The notes under the pieces are model-generated. The model searched no databases, was not told where the DNA came from, and saw only the letters and a list, made by a program, of their open reading frames with translations. The translations under genes were made by a program, and so were the position numbers. A stretch of DNA of 64,000 nt from Streptomyces sp. NBC_00377 (GTDB taxonomy: Bacteria > Actinomycetota > Actinomycetes > Streptomycetales > Streptomycetaceae), in NCBI RefSeq assembly GCF_036075115.1, contig NZ_CP107958.1:5456001-5520000 (forward strand). The letters are read 5' to 3'. This document shows positions 42,199-51,709 of this stretch, piece after piece; position 1 is the stretch's first letter, and the number at the start of each line of letters is the position of its first letter.

Positions 42199-43539
42199 TC
42201 ACCGCACCTCGACGAAGTCCCCCACCTCCCGCTCGGCGCGGGCCCGGGGCTCCTCGGCCGCGTGCCCCACCGCCACCGCTCCCATCGGATCCCAGCCCTG
42301 CGGCAGTCCCAGCACCTCCCGTACCACGTCCCGGCAGAACATCGTCGACGACACCCACGCGGACCCCAGCCGCTCCCCGGCCAGCGCGACCAGGAAGTTC
42401 TGCACACCGGCTCCGGCCGCGACCACGAACATCTCCCGCTCGGCCGCGTCCCGCCGCGCGTCGCCGTAGGTGTGCGAGCCGTCCATCACCAGACACGGCA
42501 CCACCAGATACGGCGCGTGCCGCAGGACGTCTCCCCTGCGCACCCGCTTGGCGACGGACTCCTCCGACTTCCCGTCCCGCCGCAGATCCGCGATCCACGC
42601 GTCCCGCATGGCGTCCAGCAGCCGGGTCCTCGACTCCGCCGACTCCAGCAGCACGAACCGCCACGGTGTCGTGTGGTGCGGGGCAGGCGCCGTGACGGCC
42701 GCCGCCACCGCCCGCCGTACCGCGCCGGGGTCGACCGGCTCGCCGGTGAACGACCGCACGGTCCGGCGCTGCGTGACGGCCAGCCGCACCGCCTCGGACG
42801 TCCCGAGCCGGAACATGTCGTCGCGCGCACCGCGCACCATGACCCGCGCCCCGGCGGGACCGCTCCCGTCGGCCCCCTCGGCCTCATCGTGCCGGGCCAC
42901 GACGAGGTGACCGAGCCCACGCACCACGGCCACGGGCAGCCCGGCGGCCTTCCCCTTCACGAGGTCCCCGGCGGCGGCCAGCTCGTCCGCCGTGGCGACC
43001 ACCGTCGCGCTCAGCGGATTGCCGTGCGCGTCCTCGCCCCCGCGCAGGTCGTCCAGCACCCGGACCCCGGCGGCCCCGATCGCCACGTCGGTGAGCCCGG
43101 CGCGCCAGGGCCGCCCGAACGTGTCGGTGACGACGACCCCTACGTCGACACCGAGCGCGTCCCGCAGCCCGTCCCGGATCGTCCGCGCCGACGAGTCCGG
43201 GTCCTCGGGCAGCAACAGCACAGTCCCCGCAGGGGTGTTGGAGGCGTCGACCCCGGCGGCGGCCATGACGAGGCCCTGCCGGTTCTCGACGATCCGCAGC
43301 GCCCCGCGCCGGGCCACGACCCGTACGGTCTCGGCGTCGATCGCGGCCTCCCGGTCCTCCGCCCGGACGATCCGCCCCTCCGCCTTGGACACGATCTTCG
43401 AGGTGACGAGCAGGACGTCGCCGTCGGTCAGGCCCGGCTCGGCGGCCGCGATCAGTTTCGCGAGGTCGTCCCCGCTGCGGATCTCGGGCAGCCCGGTCAC
43501 GGCCCACACCCGGTAACCGGGTTCGAGTGAGGCGCTCAT
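42199..43539 (-). CDS. fbiB: Coenzyme F420:L-glutamate ligase with FMN reductase domain
   Basis: 446 residues from ATG 43539. N-terminal CofE-like domain (about 1-240) adds glutamates to F420-0: YRVWAVTGLPEIRSGDDLAK, GDVLLVTSKIVSKAEGRI, VVVTDTFGRPWRAGLTDVAI, GKAAGLPVAVVRGLGH. The C-terminal nitroreductase-like domain (about 265-446) reads RRTVRSFTGEPVDPGAVRRA, HHTTPWRFVLLE and LGLPQGWDPMGAVAVGH; it reduces the dehydro-F420 precursor. The two-domain form is the actinobacterial FbiB. Overlaps fbiA by four bases (ATGA), so translation is coupled. Confidence 0.96.
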   Translation of the reverse strand: MSASLEPGYRVWAVTGLPEIRSGDDLAKLIAAAEPGLTDGDVLLVTSKIVSKAEGRIVRAEDREAAIDAETVRVVARRGALRIVENRQGLVMAAAGVDASNTPAGTVLLLPEDPDSSARTIRDGLRDALGVDVGVVVTDTFGRPWRAGLTDVAIGAAGVRVLDDLRGGEDAHGNPLSATVVATADELAAAGDLVKGKAAGLPVAVVRGLGHLVVARHDEAEGADGSGPAGARVMVRGARDDMFRLGTSEAVRLAVTQRRTVRSFTGEPVDPGAVRRAVAAAVTAPAPHHTTPWRFVLLESAESRTRLLDAMRDAWIADLRRDGKSEESVAKRVRRGDVLRHAPYLVVPCLVMDGSHTYGDARRDAAEREMFVVAAGAGVQNFLVALAGERLGSAWVSSTMFCRDVVREVLGLPQGWDPMGAVAVGHAAEEPRARAEREVGDFVEVR

Positions 43540-44495
43540 ACCCCGCGCACCTCCTCCGCCAGCGCCAGCGCCTCCCGGGCCATCCGCGTGGTGGCGTCGA
43601 GGTCGCTCATCATCAGCGGGACGGCCCGGCAGCGGATTCCGGCCGCCTCCACCCGCTCCACCGTGCCCGCGTCCACCGTGTCCACGAGCCAGCCGTCCAG
43701 GAGACCCGAGCCGTAGTGCTCGGCCACCGCCGCGGCCGTCGACTCCACGCCGACCGCCGCGAGCACCTTGTCGGCCATGCCGCGCACGGGCGCGTCCCCG
43801 ACGATGGGGGACAGGCCCACCACCGGCACGCCGGCCTCGGCGATCGCCTCGCGGATGCCCGGCACGGCGAGGATCGTGCCGACCGAGACGATCGGGTTGG
43901 ACGGCGGGAAGAGGATCACGTCCGCCGCCGCGACGGCCTCCAGGACCCCCGGCGCCGGCTTCGCCTGCTCGGCGCCCACCGGCACCACCGCCTCCGCCGG
44001 CACCGCCGCCCGCAGCCGCACCCAGTACTCCTGGAAGTGGACGGCCTTGCGCTCTCCGTCCACCTCGACCGCGACATGGGTCTCCACCCGGTCGTCGGTC
44101 ATCGGGATGAGCCGGACCCCCGGCTTCCACCGGTCGCACAGCGCCTCGGTCACCGCGCTCAGCGGGTACCCGGCGCCGATCATCTGCGTCCGCACGATGT
44201 GCGTGGCGAAGTCCCGGTCGCCCAGCCCGAACCAGCCGGGCCCGGCGCCGTACGCCGCGAGCTCCTCCTTCAGGTGGAAGGTCTCGTCGGCCCGCCCCCA
44301 GCCCTGTTCCTCGTTGATGCCGCCGCCGAGCGTGTACATCACCGTGTCGAGGTCCGGGCAGACCTTCAGCCCGAAGAGGTGGATGTCGTCGCCGGTGTTG
44401 CCGATGACCGTGATGTCCGCGTCCGGCACGGCCTGCTTCAGACCGCGCAGGAACCGGGCACCGCCGATGCCGCCTGCCAGAACCACAATGCGCAT
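43536..44495 (-). CDS. fbiA: 2-phospho-L-lactate / phosphoenolpyruvate transferase of F420 synthesis
   Basis: 319 residues. Transfers the three-carbon phospho-acid from its guanosine-diphosphate form to the deazaflavin Fo, giving (dehydro-)F420-0. Marks of the CofD/FbiA family: VVLAGGIGGARFLRGLKQA, VIGNTGDDIHLFGLKVCPDL, TLGGGINEEQGWGRADETFH, GDRDFATHIVRTQMIG, LFPPSNPIVSVGTILAVPGI and VGLSPIVGDAPVRGMADK. It begins five bases after the upstream cysteine dioxygenase-like gene ends. Confidence 0.97.
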   Translation of the reverse strand: MRIVVLAGGIGGARFLRGLKQAVPDADITVIGNTGDDIHLFGLKVCPDLDTVMYTLGGGINEEQGWGRADETFHLKEELAAYGAGPGWFGLGDRDFATHIVRTQMIGAGYPLSAVTEALCDRWKPGVRLIPMTDDRVETHVAVEVDGERKAVHFQEYWVRLRAAVPAEAVVPVGAEQAKPAPGVLEAVAAADVILFPPSNPIVSVGTILAVPGIREAIAEAGVPVVGLSPIVGDAPVRGMADKVLAAVGVESTAAAVAEHYGSGLLDGWLVDTVDAGTVERVEAAGIRCRAVPLMMSDLDATTRMAREALALAEEVRGV

Positions 44496-44500
44496 GGAAG

Positions 44501-45097
44501 TCAGTCTCGCAGGCGGCCACGAGGGTCCGTCGGCCGGTTGTGGACAACCACCCGCCTGTGGAAATCCGGGCCACCCCCGGGCGCCGTGCAGGCCAGGGGG
44601 GTCACGCCGGTCGCCGCGGAGGACCGGAGCCGGGACTCCGGGTGCATGGGCATCTCCGTCAGCCCCGGGAAGTACACGTGCAGGCTCACGGCCGGCTCCA
44701 GCGCGTCGTTGACGACGTCGTGCGCGTATCCCGGCGCGAAGACCCGCTGCGCCCCGGCGCCGAGCACCCGCGTGCCGCGCTCGGTGCGCTCGGTCAGCTC
44801 GCCGTCCAGGACGGTGAGCACCCCGCAGGAGCGGCCGTGGTCGTGCAGCCCGCTGCCCTGGCCCGGCACCCAGGACAGCAGCCACACCTCGTAGCCGGGG
44901 CCGGTGCGCAGCCGGTGGTACCAGCGGGTCGTCGCGTCGTACCGGACGAGGTGCTCCCACTGGGCACGGTCGGCGGCGATCGAGCGGGCCAGGCCGACGA
45001 ACTCGGCGACGGTGGCCGGGTGCTCGCGCGGTGCCTGGAGGAGGTGCGGGACTTCGAGGATGTCGCCGGCGATCTGGAGGTCGCTGTCGCTGTTCAT
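44501..45097 (-). CDS. Cysteine dioxygenase-family cupin protein
   Basis: 198 residues. The cupin iron site is visible as LLSWVPGQGSGLHDHGRSCG (His-x-His near residues 84-86), with FAPGYAHDVVNDALEPAVSL giving the third His. Cysteine dioxygenases oxidise cysteine to cysteine sulfinate; bacterial relatives act on other thiols such as 3-mercaptopropionate. The substrate cannot be read here. First gene of a probable operon with fbiA, fbiB and the DNA glycosylase. Confidence 0.85.
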   Translation of the reverse strand: MNSDSDLQIAGDILEVPHLLQAPREHPATVAEFVGLARSIAADRAQWEHLVRYDATTRWYHRLRTGPGYEVWLLSWVPGQGSGLHDHGRSCGVLTVLDGELTERTERGTRVLGAGAQRVFAPGYAHDVVNDALEPAVSLHVYFPGLTEMPMHPESRLRSSAATGVTPLACTAPGGGPDFHRRVVVHNRPTDPRGRLRD

Positions 45098-45828
45098 GGG
45101 TGCGGTGGTTCCTCGGCGGAAGAGGCGGAAGGAGGGGGCTGGGTGTCACGTACCGTCCGCCCGGATCACGGGAGGAGCGTGGGCGCCCTGATGTGGGCCG
45201 GGGGGAACAGCAGCCGAGCCGCGTGGACTCAGGAGGAGCAGCCGGAGCGCGTTGGGCTCAACAGCTGGAACAACGACAGCGACAACAGCTACAGCGAGCG
45301 CGGGCAGCACCGTGGGACCCGGCGGAGCCGGTCGAGGTGAGTGCCAAGTTCGCGAGCATGCCCACAAGCACAGCGGTTCACACTCTCACTGTCAACTCGC
45401 CGCCCGGTATGTGGGACCTGGTTCACCTCATTCGGTTCATCTGTGAGGTGAAAGGTTTGTGCACGGGGGTAGCGGGACACATGGCGCTCATGCCGGGCGC
45501 GCAAGCCTCATGGCGATCCCGTGATCCGACTGTGATCAGGTTCGCTTCCGCGTGCGTGCCGCAACGGGATCGCACCTTTGGGCGTCCTTCCCTGTAGAGG
45601 CGCTGTGCGGGGCCGGTGGCCCCCCAGGGCTTCATCTGCTTGTCAAGGTTTATGGCGATTTGAACACTTACCGCATGGCCTTGGTTCCGCAGAGTGAATA
45701 AGGGGCCCAATAGCAGATCTCGGCTTGACTCGCCCGGAGCAGCACACTTGTAATTTCACTCGTGTCGTTCAGCCGAAATCGGTAACGGCCACGTCACGGG
45801 GACGCGAAAGACAGAGCGAGGGGCGCAC
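45098..45828. other. Long divergent intergenic region upstream of whiB
   Basis: 731 bases without a credible gene. The right half (45600-45800) is AT-rich for this genome, as developmental promoters in Streptomyces often are. It holds the candidate promoter at 45725-45754. The left half has CAGCGACAACAGC-like low-complexity sequence (45265-45305). Small open frames here lack ribosome-binding sites and codon bias. Confidence 0.75.
45725..45754 (+). promoter_or_regulatory. Candidate whiB promoter
   Basis: TTGACT at 45725-45730, then TTGTAA (17-base spacer) or TGTAAT (18-base spacer) ending at 45754. It lies about 75 bases upstream of the whiB start, in the AT-rich block. whiB of S. coelicolor is known to have more than one promoter; I cannot assign which this is. 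Confidence 0.55.
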
Positions 45829-46098
45829 ATGACCGAGCTGGTGCAGCAACTGCTGGTCGACGTCGACGACGCGGACGAGGAACTCGGCTGGCAGGAGCGC
45901 GCGCTGTGCGCCCAGACCGATCCCGAGTCCTTCTTCCCCGAGAAGGGCGGCTCCACCCGCGAGGCGAAGAAGGTCTGCCTCGCCTGTGAGGTCCGCTCCG
46001 AATGCCTGGAGTACGCCCTGGCCAACGACGAGCGCTTCGGCATCTGGGGCGGCCTGTCCGAGCGGGAGCGCCGCCGGCTGAAGAAGGCGGCGGTCTGA
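45829..46098 (+). CDS. whiB: WhiB sporulation regulator (iron-sulfur Wbl protein)
   Basis: 89 residues, near-identical to S. coelicolor WhiB as I remember it. Four cysteines bind the [4Fe-4S] cluster: one in ALCAQTD, then VCLACEVRSEC (CxxCx5C). The GIWGGLSERERRRLKK turn and basic end are the beta-turn and DNA-contact parts. WhiB acts with WhiA to switch aerial hyphae from growth to septation. Start ATG 45829 with weak GAGGGG upstream. Confidence 0.98.
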   Translation: MTELVQQLLVDVDDADEELGWQERALCAQTDPESFFPEKGGSTREAKKVCLACEVRSECLEYALANDERFGIWGGLSERERRRLKKAAV

Positions 46099-46357
46099 CC
46101 ACCGCCCGCTTCGGCAGGCACACAGGCATCGCGGCATCGCAGTACACAGACACAGGGTCCGAACGGCCCGTCGCACGTGGGTCGTCCACAGGCGGCGGGC
46201 CGTCGCCCGTCCCCCGCCCGGCCGCCGCCCCTCGTCGAGGCGCTGCGCGCCGCCCCTTCCGGTTCAGCCGATAGTGTGGGCGCTCGTCCGAGACACCCCG
46301 CCGCCCCACACGGCGCAGGCGTCCACCGCAGTCCACCGAACCGGGGCCCGTACCTCG

Positions 46358-49300
46358 ATGTCCGTGCACAGCCACACGGCAGCCCAGCAAGACAGCGCTG
46401 CCACACCTGAGTTCCCGCGTCATGTAGTGACCGCGGTGATCGTCTCCCACGACGGTGCCCGCTGGCTGCCCGACGCGCTCGCCGGGCTGCTCGGCCAGGA
46501 GCGCCCCGTCCAGTCCGTCATGGCCGCCGACACCGGCAGCTCGGACGACTCCGCCCGCCTGCTCACCGAGGCTCTCGGCGACGACCGGGTCCTGCACCTC
46601 GCCCGGCGCACCGGATTCGGCCAGGCCGTCGAGGAGGCCAACCGGACGGCCCCCGTCCTCACCCCCGAGGAACTGCCGTACCTCAAGCGCCCCAGCGGCT
46701 GGGACCCCGTCACGCGCACGTGGCGCGACGACGCCTACGACCTGCCGGAGCTCCCGCACGGAGAACCCGTCCAGTGGCTGTGGCTGCTGCACGACGACAG
46801 CGCCCCCGAACCGGGCGCGCTGGCCGAACTGCTGCGCGTGGTCGACAACGAACTCGAACTGGGCCGTGACGACGTGGCCGTCGTCGGCCCCAAGCTCCGC
46901 GGCTGGTACGACCGCCGCCAGCTCCTCGAGGTCGGCGTCACCATCGCCCACTCCGGCCGCCGCTGGACCGGCCTGGACCGCCGCGAACAGGACCAGGGCC
47001 AGCACGACCACGTCCGGTCCGTGCTGTCCGTGTCCACCGCGGGCATGCTGATCCGCCGCGACGTCTTCGACCGGCTCGGCGGCTTCGACCGCCGCCTGCC
47101 CCTGATGCGCGACGACGTCGACCTGTGCTGGCGCGCGCAGGCCGCCGGTCACCGCGTCCTCATCGCCCCCGACGCCGTCGTACGCCACGCCGAGGCCGCC
47201 TCCCGCGAGCGCCGCGCCGTCGACTGCGCCGGCCGCACCAGCGCCTCCCCGCACAAGGTGGACAAGGCAGGCGCCACCTACACCCTCCTCGTCAACAGCC
47301 GCACCGCCCTGCTGCCCTGGGTCCTGGTGCGCCTCGTCCTCGGCACGCTGCTGCGGACCGTCGCCTACCTCGTCGGCAAGGTCCCCGGACAGGCCGTCGA
47401 CGAGATCCGCGGCCTGCTGGGCACCCTGCTGCGGCCCGAGCGGATCATCGCCGGACGGCGCAGACGCGGGAAGCCCGCGGTCGACAAGGATGAACTGCGC
47501 CCCCTGTTCCCGCCACCGGGCGCGACCGTGCGTGCCACCGTCGAACAGGTCGCGGGCGACTTCTTCGGCTCCTCCGACCCCGAGGCCACCTCCGGCGCGG
47601 GCCGGCACGGCGGCGCCGTCGAGTCCGGACCCGGCGGCGACGACGCCGACTTCCTGGAGATCGAGCAGTTCGCCCGCCTCAAGCGCATCGCCCGCAAGCC
47701 CGGCCCGGTGCTCTTCCTGGTCCTGCTGCTGGTCTCCCTGGTCGCCTGCCGCAACCTGCTCGGCGGCGGCGCGCTCGCGGGCGGCGCCCTGCTGCCCGCT
47801 CCGGCCGACGCCTCCGAGCTGTGGTCGCGCTACCTCGACGCCTGGCATCCGACCGGCGTGGGCGGCACCCCGTCGGCCCCGCCCTACCTCGCGGTCATCG
47901 CAGCACTGGCCACCCTGCTGTTCGGCTCGACCGGCCTCGCCCTCACCCTGCTGCTCGTCTGCTCGGTGCCGCTGGCCGGCCTCACCGCCTACTTCGCCTC
48001 CCGCCCGCTCGTCGAGTCACGGCTCCTGCGGGCCTGGGCGGCCGTCGTCTACGCCTTCCTGCCCGCCGCCACCGGCGCCCTCGCCGGCGGCCGGGTCGGC
48101 ACCGCCGTCCTGGCCGTCCTGCTGCCGCTCATCGCCCGCGCGGGCGTCGCCGCGAGCGGCCTCACGCACGCGTCCGGTGCCCGCGGCAGCTGGCGCGCCA
48201 CCTGGGCGTACGCCCTGCTGCTGACGATCGCCACCGCGTTCACCCCGATCGTCTGGCCCCTCGCACTCGTCCTCGGCCTCGCGGTCCTGGCCGTGCGCCG
48301 CCGCGAGATCACCGCCTACGGCCCGCGCTTCCTGGCCCAGCTGGGCACACCCCTGCTGATCCTCGCCCCCTGGTCGCTGTCCCTGCTGCCGTTCGGCTTC
48401 TTCACCCAGGCCGGCCTCGACTACGGCCCCTCGACCGCCACCGCGCTCGACCTGCTCGGCGCCAGCCCCGGCGGCCCCGGCACCGTCGACGGCCTGATGC
48501 TCATCGGCATCGTGCTGGCCGCCCTGGCCGCACTGCTGCGCTCCGAACGCCACTTCGGCGTCTGGGCGGCCTGGGCGGTCGCCCTGGTGGGACTCGTCTT
48601 CGCGGTGCTGTCCAACAACTCCACCTGGGCCGGACCCGCCACCCTTGTCTACGGCATCGCCCTCCTCGCCGCCGCCGTCATCGGCGCCGACGGGGCACGC
48701 ACGCGTGTCGCCGAGCAGAGCTTCGGCTGGCGCCAGCCCGTGGCCGCCCTCATCGCCTTCGCCTCCGCCGCCGGCCCGCTGCTCGTCGCCGCCGGCTGGA
48801 TGATCGGCGGCGCGGACGGCCCCCTGGAGCGCCGCGACCCCGTCCAGGTGCCCGCGTTCGTCGCCGAGGAGGCCGGCAACCGCGACCAGGCCCGCACCCT
48901 CGTCCTCGACAGCGACTCCGCCGCCCACGTCGGCTACATGCTGGTGCGCGGCTCCGGCGCCCGCCTCGGCGACGCGGAACTCGCCGCGGCCGACGGCGAG
49001 AACAAGCAGCTCGACAAGATCGTCGCCAATCTCGTCGCCGGCTCCGGCGCCGACCAGGCGGACCAGCTCGGCAGGTTCGCCGTGGGCTACGTCCTCGTCC
49101 ACAAGGGCGCGCCCCGCGAGGTCACCCGGGTCCTGGACGCCACACCCGGCCTGAAGCGCCTCAGCCAGCAGGACGGCAGCGCCCTGTGGCGGGTCGACCA
49201 GGAGGTCTCCCGCGCGGCCGTCGTCGCCGGCTCCGGCAAGGGCACGGCAACTCCGGTCGCCGCGGGCCCCGTCGACATCCACACCACCCTTCCCGGCGGC

Positions 49301-50053
49301 TCCGGAAGCCGCGTCCTGCGCCTCGCCGACGCCGCCGCCGAAGGCTGGACGGCCACCCTCGACGGCAAGCCCCTCACCCCCACCACCGTCGACGGCTGGG
49401 CCCAGGGCTTCGAACTCCCCTCCTCCGGCGGGAAACTGGACGTCACCTACGACGACCCGTTCACCCACACCGCCTGGCTGTGGGCGCAGGGCCTCCTCGC
49501 CCTGGTCCTGGTCGTCCTCGCCCTTCCCGGCCGCCGCCGCGACGTCGACGACGACCTTCCCGAGGAGGAGCCGGTCCCGGACCGGGCGACCGAGGGCGAG
49601 GGCCGCCGCGCCCGCCGCCTGCGCGCCCAGGCAGAGGCCGAGGCGGAGTCCGGGTCCGGGTCCGAAGACCCGGACCCCGACGAGGACTTCCCGTCGCAGT
49701 TCCCGTCCCCCGCGCAGGAAGGCGTCCAGGCCGCGGTTCCGCAGCAGCAGCCGTACGGCGAGTGGGAGCAGGCGGGCCATCCGGGCGCCGGTTACGCGGG
49801 CGAGCAGTACCAGGGCGCCCAGCAGTACCCGGCGGGCGGCTACGACCAGCAGGGCTACGACCCCTACCAGGCGGGCCAGTACGACCCGTACGCCTATGAC
49901 GGCCAGGCACAGCAGGCGCCGTACGACCAGACCTACCAGCAGCAGGGCTACGACCCGTCGGCCTACGGCCAGGGCGGCTACGACCCCGCCTACGACCCGG
50001 ACCGGCACGCCCACGGCACCGGCAGCGAGCGCCCCGACGGGAGCCAGCAGTGA
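46358..50053 (+). CDS. Large multi-pass membrane glycosyltransferase (GT2) with repetitive Tyr/Gln/Gly tail
   Basis: 1231 residues from ATG 46358. GT2 domain about 20-300: VVTAVIVSHDGARWLPDALA, WLWLLHDDSAPEPGALAELL (HDDS, DxD-like), FDRRLPLMRDDVDLCWRAQA. Then about 12-14 hydrophobic helices (about 320 and 450-840) and an extracellular region (about 850-1035) ending in a last helix. The cytoplasmic C-terminus, about 1080-1231, is a low-complexity tail rich in YDPYQAGQYDP-like repeats. The sugar and acceptor are unknown; envelope polysaccharide synthesis or export is likely. Overlaps the next gene by four bases (GTGA). Confidence 0.9.
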   Translation: MSVHSHTAAQQDSAATPEFPRHVVTAVIVSHDGARWLPDALAGLLGQERPVQSVMAADTGSSDDSARLLTEALGDDRVLHLARRTGFGQAVEEANRTAPVLTPEELPYLKRPSGWDPVTRTWRDDAYDLPELPHGEPVQWLWLLHDDSAPEPGALAELLRVVDNELELGRDDVAVVGPKLRGWYDRRQLLEVGVTIAHSGRRWTGLDRREQDQGQHDHVRSVLSVSTAGMLIRRDVFDRLGGFDRRLPLMRDDVDLCWRAQAAGHRVLIAPDAVVRHAEAASRERRAVDCAGRTSASPHKVDKAGATYTLLVNSRTALLPWVLVRLVLGTLLRTVAYLVGKVPGQAVDEIRGLLGTLLRPERIIAGRRRRGKPAVDKDELRPLFPPPGATVRATVEQVAGDFFGSSDPEATSGAGRHGGAVESGPGGDDADFLEIEQFARLKRIARKPGPVLFLVLLLVSLVACRNLLGGGALAGGALLPAPADASELWSRYLDAWHPTGVGGTPSAPPYLAVIAALATLLFGSTGLALTLLLVCSVPLAGLTAYFASRPLVESRLLRAWAAVVYAFLPAATGALAGGRVGTAVLAVLLPLIARAGVAASGLTHASGARGSWRATWAYALLLTIATAFTPIVWPLALVLGLAVLAVRRREITAYGPRFLAQLGTPLLILAPWSLSLLPFGFFTQAGLDYGPSTATALDLLGASPGGPGTVDGLMLIGIVLAALAALLRSERHFGVWAAWAVALVGLVFAVLSNNSTWAGPATLVYGIALLAAAVIGADGARTRVAEQSFGWRQPVAALIAFASAAGPLLVAAGWMIGGADGPLERRDPVQVPAFVAEEAGNRDQARTLVLDSDSAAHVGYMLVRGSGARLGDAELAAADGENKQLDKIVANLVAGSGADQADQLGRFAVGYVLVHKGAPREVTRVLDATPGLKRLSQQDGSALWRVDQEVSRAAVVAGSGKGTATPVAAGPVDIHTTLPGGSGSRVLRLADAAAEGWTATLDGKPLTPTTVDGWAQGFELPSSGGKLDVTYDDPFTHTAWLWAQGLLALVLVVLALPGRRRDVDDDLPEEEPVPDRATEGEGRRARRLRAQAEAEAESGSGSEDPDPDEDFPSQFPSPAQEGVQAAVPQQQPYGEWEQAGHPGAGYAGEQYQGAQQYPAGGYDQQGYDPYQAGQYDPYAYDGQAQQAPYDQTYQQQGYDPSAYGQGGYDPAYDPDRHAHGTGSERPDGSQQ

Positions 50054-51624
50054 ACCGCACCACCCTGTCCCTGATCGCCGGCACGGCCGCGCTCGCCGCG
50101 GTCACCGGGTTCGCCACGCTCAACCGGCCCGACGCGTCCGCACCGGACACCGCCAAGGCGGCCGCGGAACTGCCCGTGGAGCGCACGAGGCTGCTCTGCC
50201 CCTCGCCCAGCACCTCGGACCTCGCCGAGACGTCGTACACGTCCTTCACACCCGTGACCAAGGGCACCGGCGGCGCCGGCACGGCCGAACTCCTGGCGGC
50301 GGCCACCCAGGACTCGGCGGACGACCCGTCCGACAAGACCGGCGACAAGACCGATGACAAGACCGACGACAAGGCCACCGGCAAGACGTCCGGCAAGACG
50401 TCCGACAAGGCCGACGGCAAGAAGAAGGCGGCCAAACCGGTCCTCACGCCCAAGGCGCCCGGCGCCCCGGCCGTCGGCGACACCACCGGCAGCTCGACGC
50501 CCGCACTGCTGGGCACCGCCGAGGGGAAGTTCGCCCCGGGCTGGACCGTCCAGGAGACCACCGAGGTCGCCGCAGGCAGCGGCCGCGGCCTCCAGGGCGT
50601 CACCTGCACCGCGCCGGACACCGAGTTCTGGTTCCCCGGGGTCAGCACCGCCGCCGACCGCACGGACTACGTCCACCTCACCAACCCGGACGACTCCGCC
50701 GCGGTCGCCGACATCGAGCTCTACGGCAAGGACGGCGCCCTCCCGACCACGGTGGGGGAGGGCATCACGATCCCGGCGCACTCCAGCGAGCCGATCCTGC
50801 TGTCCACGCTCACCGGCGAGAAGCAGGAGGACCTCACCGTCCACGTCAACGTCCGCAGCGGCCGCGTGGGGGCCGCCGTCCAGGCCCTGGACGAGAAACT
50901 CGGCGGGGACTGGCTGGCCGCCTCCACCGAACCGTCGGGCACCCAGATCCTCCCGGGCATCCCCAAGGACGCCACGGCCGTCCGCCTCATCGCCTACGCA
51001 CCGGGGGACGCGGACGCGGACCTGAAACTCCAACTCGCCTCCCCCTCCGGTCTGATCACCCCCGCTGGACACGAGACGCTGCACGTCAAGGCGGGCATGA
51101 CGGCCTCGGTCGACCTGGGTGACGTCACGCGCGGAGAGGCCGGCTCACTGGTGCTGACGCCGACGGACGGGTCGGTGCCCTTCGTCGCGGCCGTACGGGT
51201 GCTGCGCGGCAAGGGCGCCAAGCAGGAGTCGGCGTTCATCAGCGCGACCGCCCCGGTCGGCACGCGCGCGTCCGCCGCGGACAACAGCGCCAAGGGCTCC
51301 ACCCTCTCCCTGACCGCCCCCAAGGGCACTGCCAAGGTCAAGGTCACCGCGTCCGCCGGCAGCGGCGGAGGCACGGCCGTGTCCAGGACGTACACGGTCC
51401 GGGCAGGCACCACCCAGGACGTCGAACTCCCTGTCCCGACCGGCCTGAAGGGCACCTACGCGCTCACCGTGGAACCCCTCACGGACACCCCGGTCTACGC
51501 CGCCCGCACCCTGGCGGCCACCGAGGAGGGCGTCCCGGGCTTCACCGTCCAGACCCTGCCGGACGACCGGGGCACGGTCGCGGTGCCGGAGGCCGACGAG
51601 AACGTCGCGGTCTTGCAGAAGTAG
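50050..51624 (+). CDS. DUF5719-type secreted protein, coupled to the glycosyltransferase
   Basis: 524 residues from GTG 50050. A single N-terminal helix (LSLIAGTAALAAVTGFATL) acts as signal or anchor. A Lys/Asp/Thr-rich repeat linker (DKTGDKTDDKTDDKATGK) at about 95-135 precedes a large beta-rich extracellular part (about 165-524) with segments such as FWFPGVSTAADRTDYVHLTN and AAVQALDEKLGGDWLAAS. The family occurs next to this glycosyltransferase in actinobacteria and has no known activity. Coupled translation suggests the two proteins work in one complex. Confidence 0.85.
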   Translation: MNRTTLSLIAGTAALAAVTGFATLNRPDASAPDTAKAAAELPVERTRLLCPSPSTSDLAETSYTSFTPVTKGTGGAGTAELLAAATQDSADDPSDKTGDKTDDKTDDKATGKTSGKTSDKADGKKKAAKPVLTPKAPGAPAVGDTTGSSTPALLGTAEGKFAPGWTVQETTEVAAGSGRGLQGVTCTAPDTEFWFPGVSTAADRTDYVHLTNPDDSAAVADIELYGKDGALPTTVGEGITIPAHSSEPILLSTLTGEKQEDLTVHVNVRSGRVGAAVQALDEKLGGDWLAASTEPSGTQILPGIPKDATAVRLIAYAPGDADADLKLQLASPSGLITPAGHETLHVKAGMTASVDLGDVTRGEAGSLVLTPTDGSVPFVAAVRVLRGKGAKQESAFISATAPVGTRASAADNSAKGSTLSLTAPKGTAKVKVTASAGSGGGTAVSRTYTVRAGTTQDVELPVPTGLKGTYALTVEPLTDTPVYAARTLAATEEGVPGFTVQTLPDDRGTVAVPEADENVAVLQK

Positions 51625-51635
51625 CTGCCGCAGTA

Positions 51636-51656
51636 GCCCGAACGGGCGGTTCGGGC
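51636..51656 (+). terminator. Hairpin terminator after the DUF5719-type gene
   Basis: GCCCGAAC-GGGCG-GTTCGGGC: a perfect 8-bp stem 12 bases after the stop. Confidence 0.75.
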
Positions 51657-51709
51657 CCCCGTGAGAGGGACGCGGGAGCACGGGGGAGCCGGGTCTGCGG
51701 AGCCGGCTC

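Noticed and set aside
45031..45597. Possible small gene upstream of whiB
   Set aside because: No ribosome-binding site, weak codon bias, and it starts inside the cysteine dioxygenase-like gene on the other strand.
45794..47848. 684-residue minus-strand open frame opposite whiB and the glycosyltransferase
   Set aside because: Shadow of well-supported plus-strand genes; composition is Gly/Ala/Arg/Val-rich without domains.
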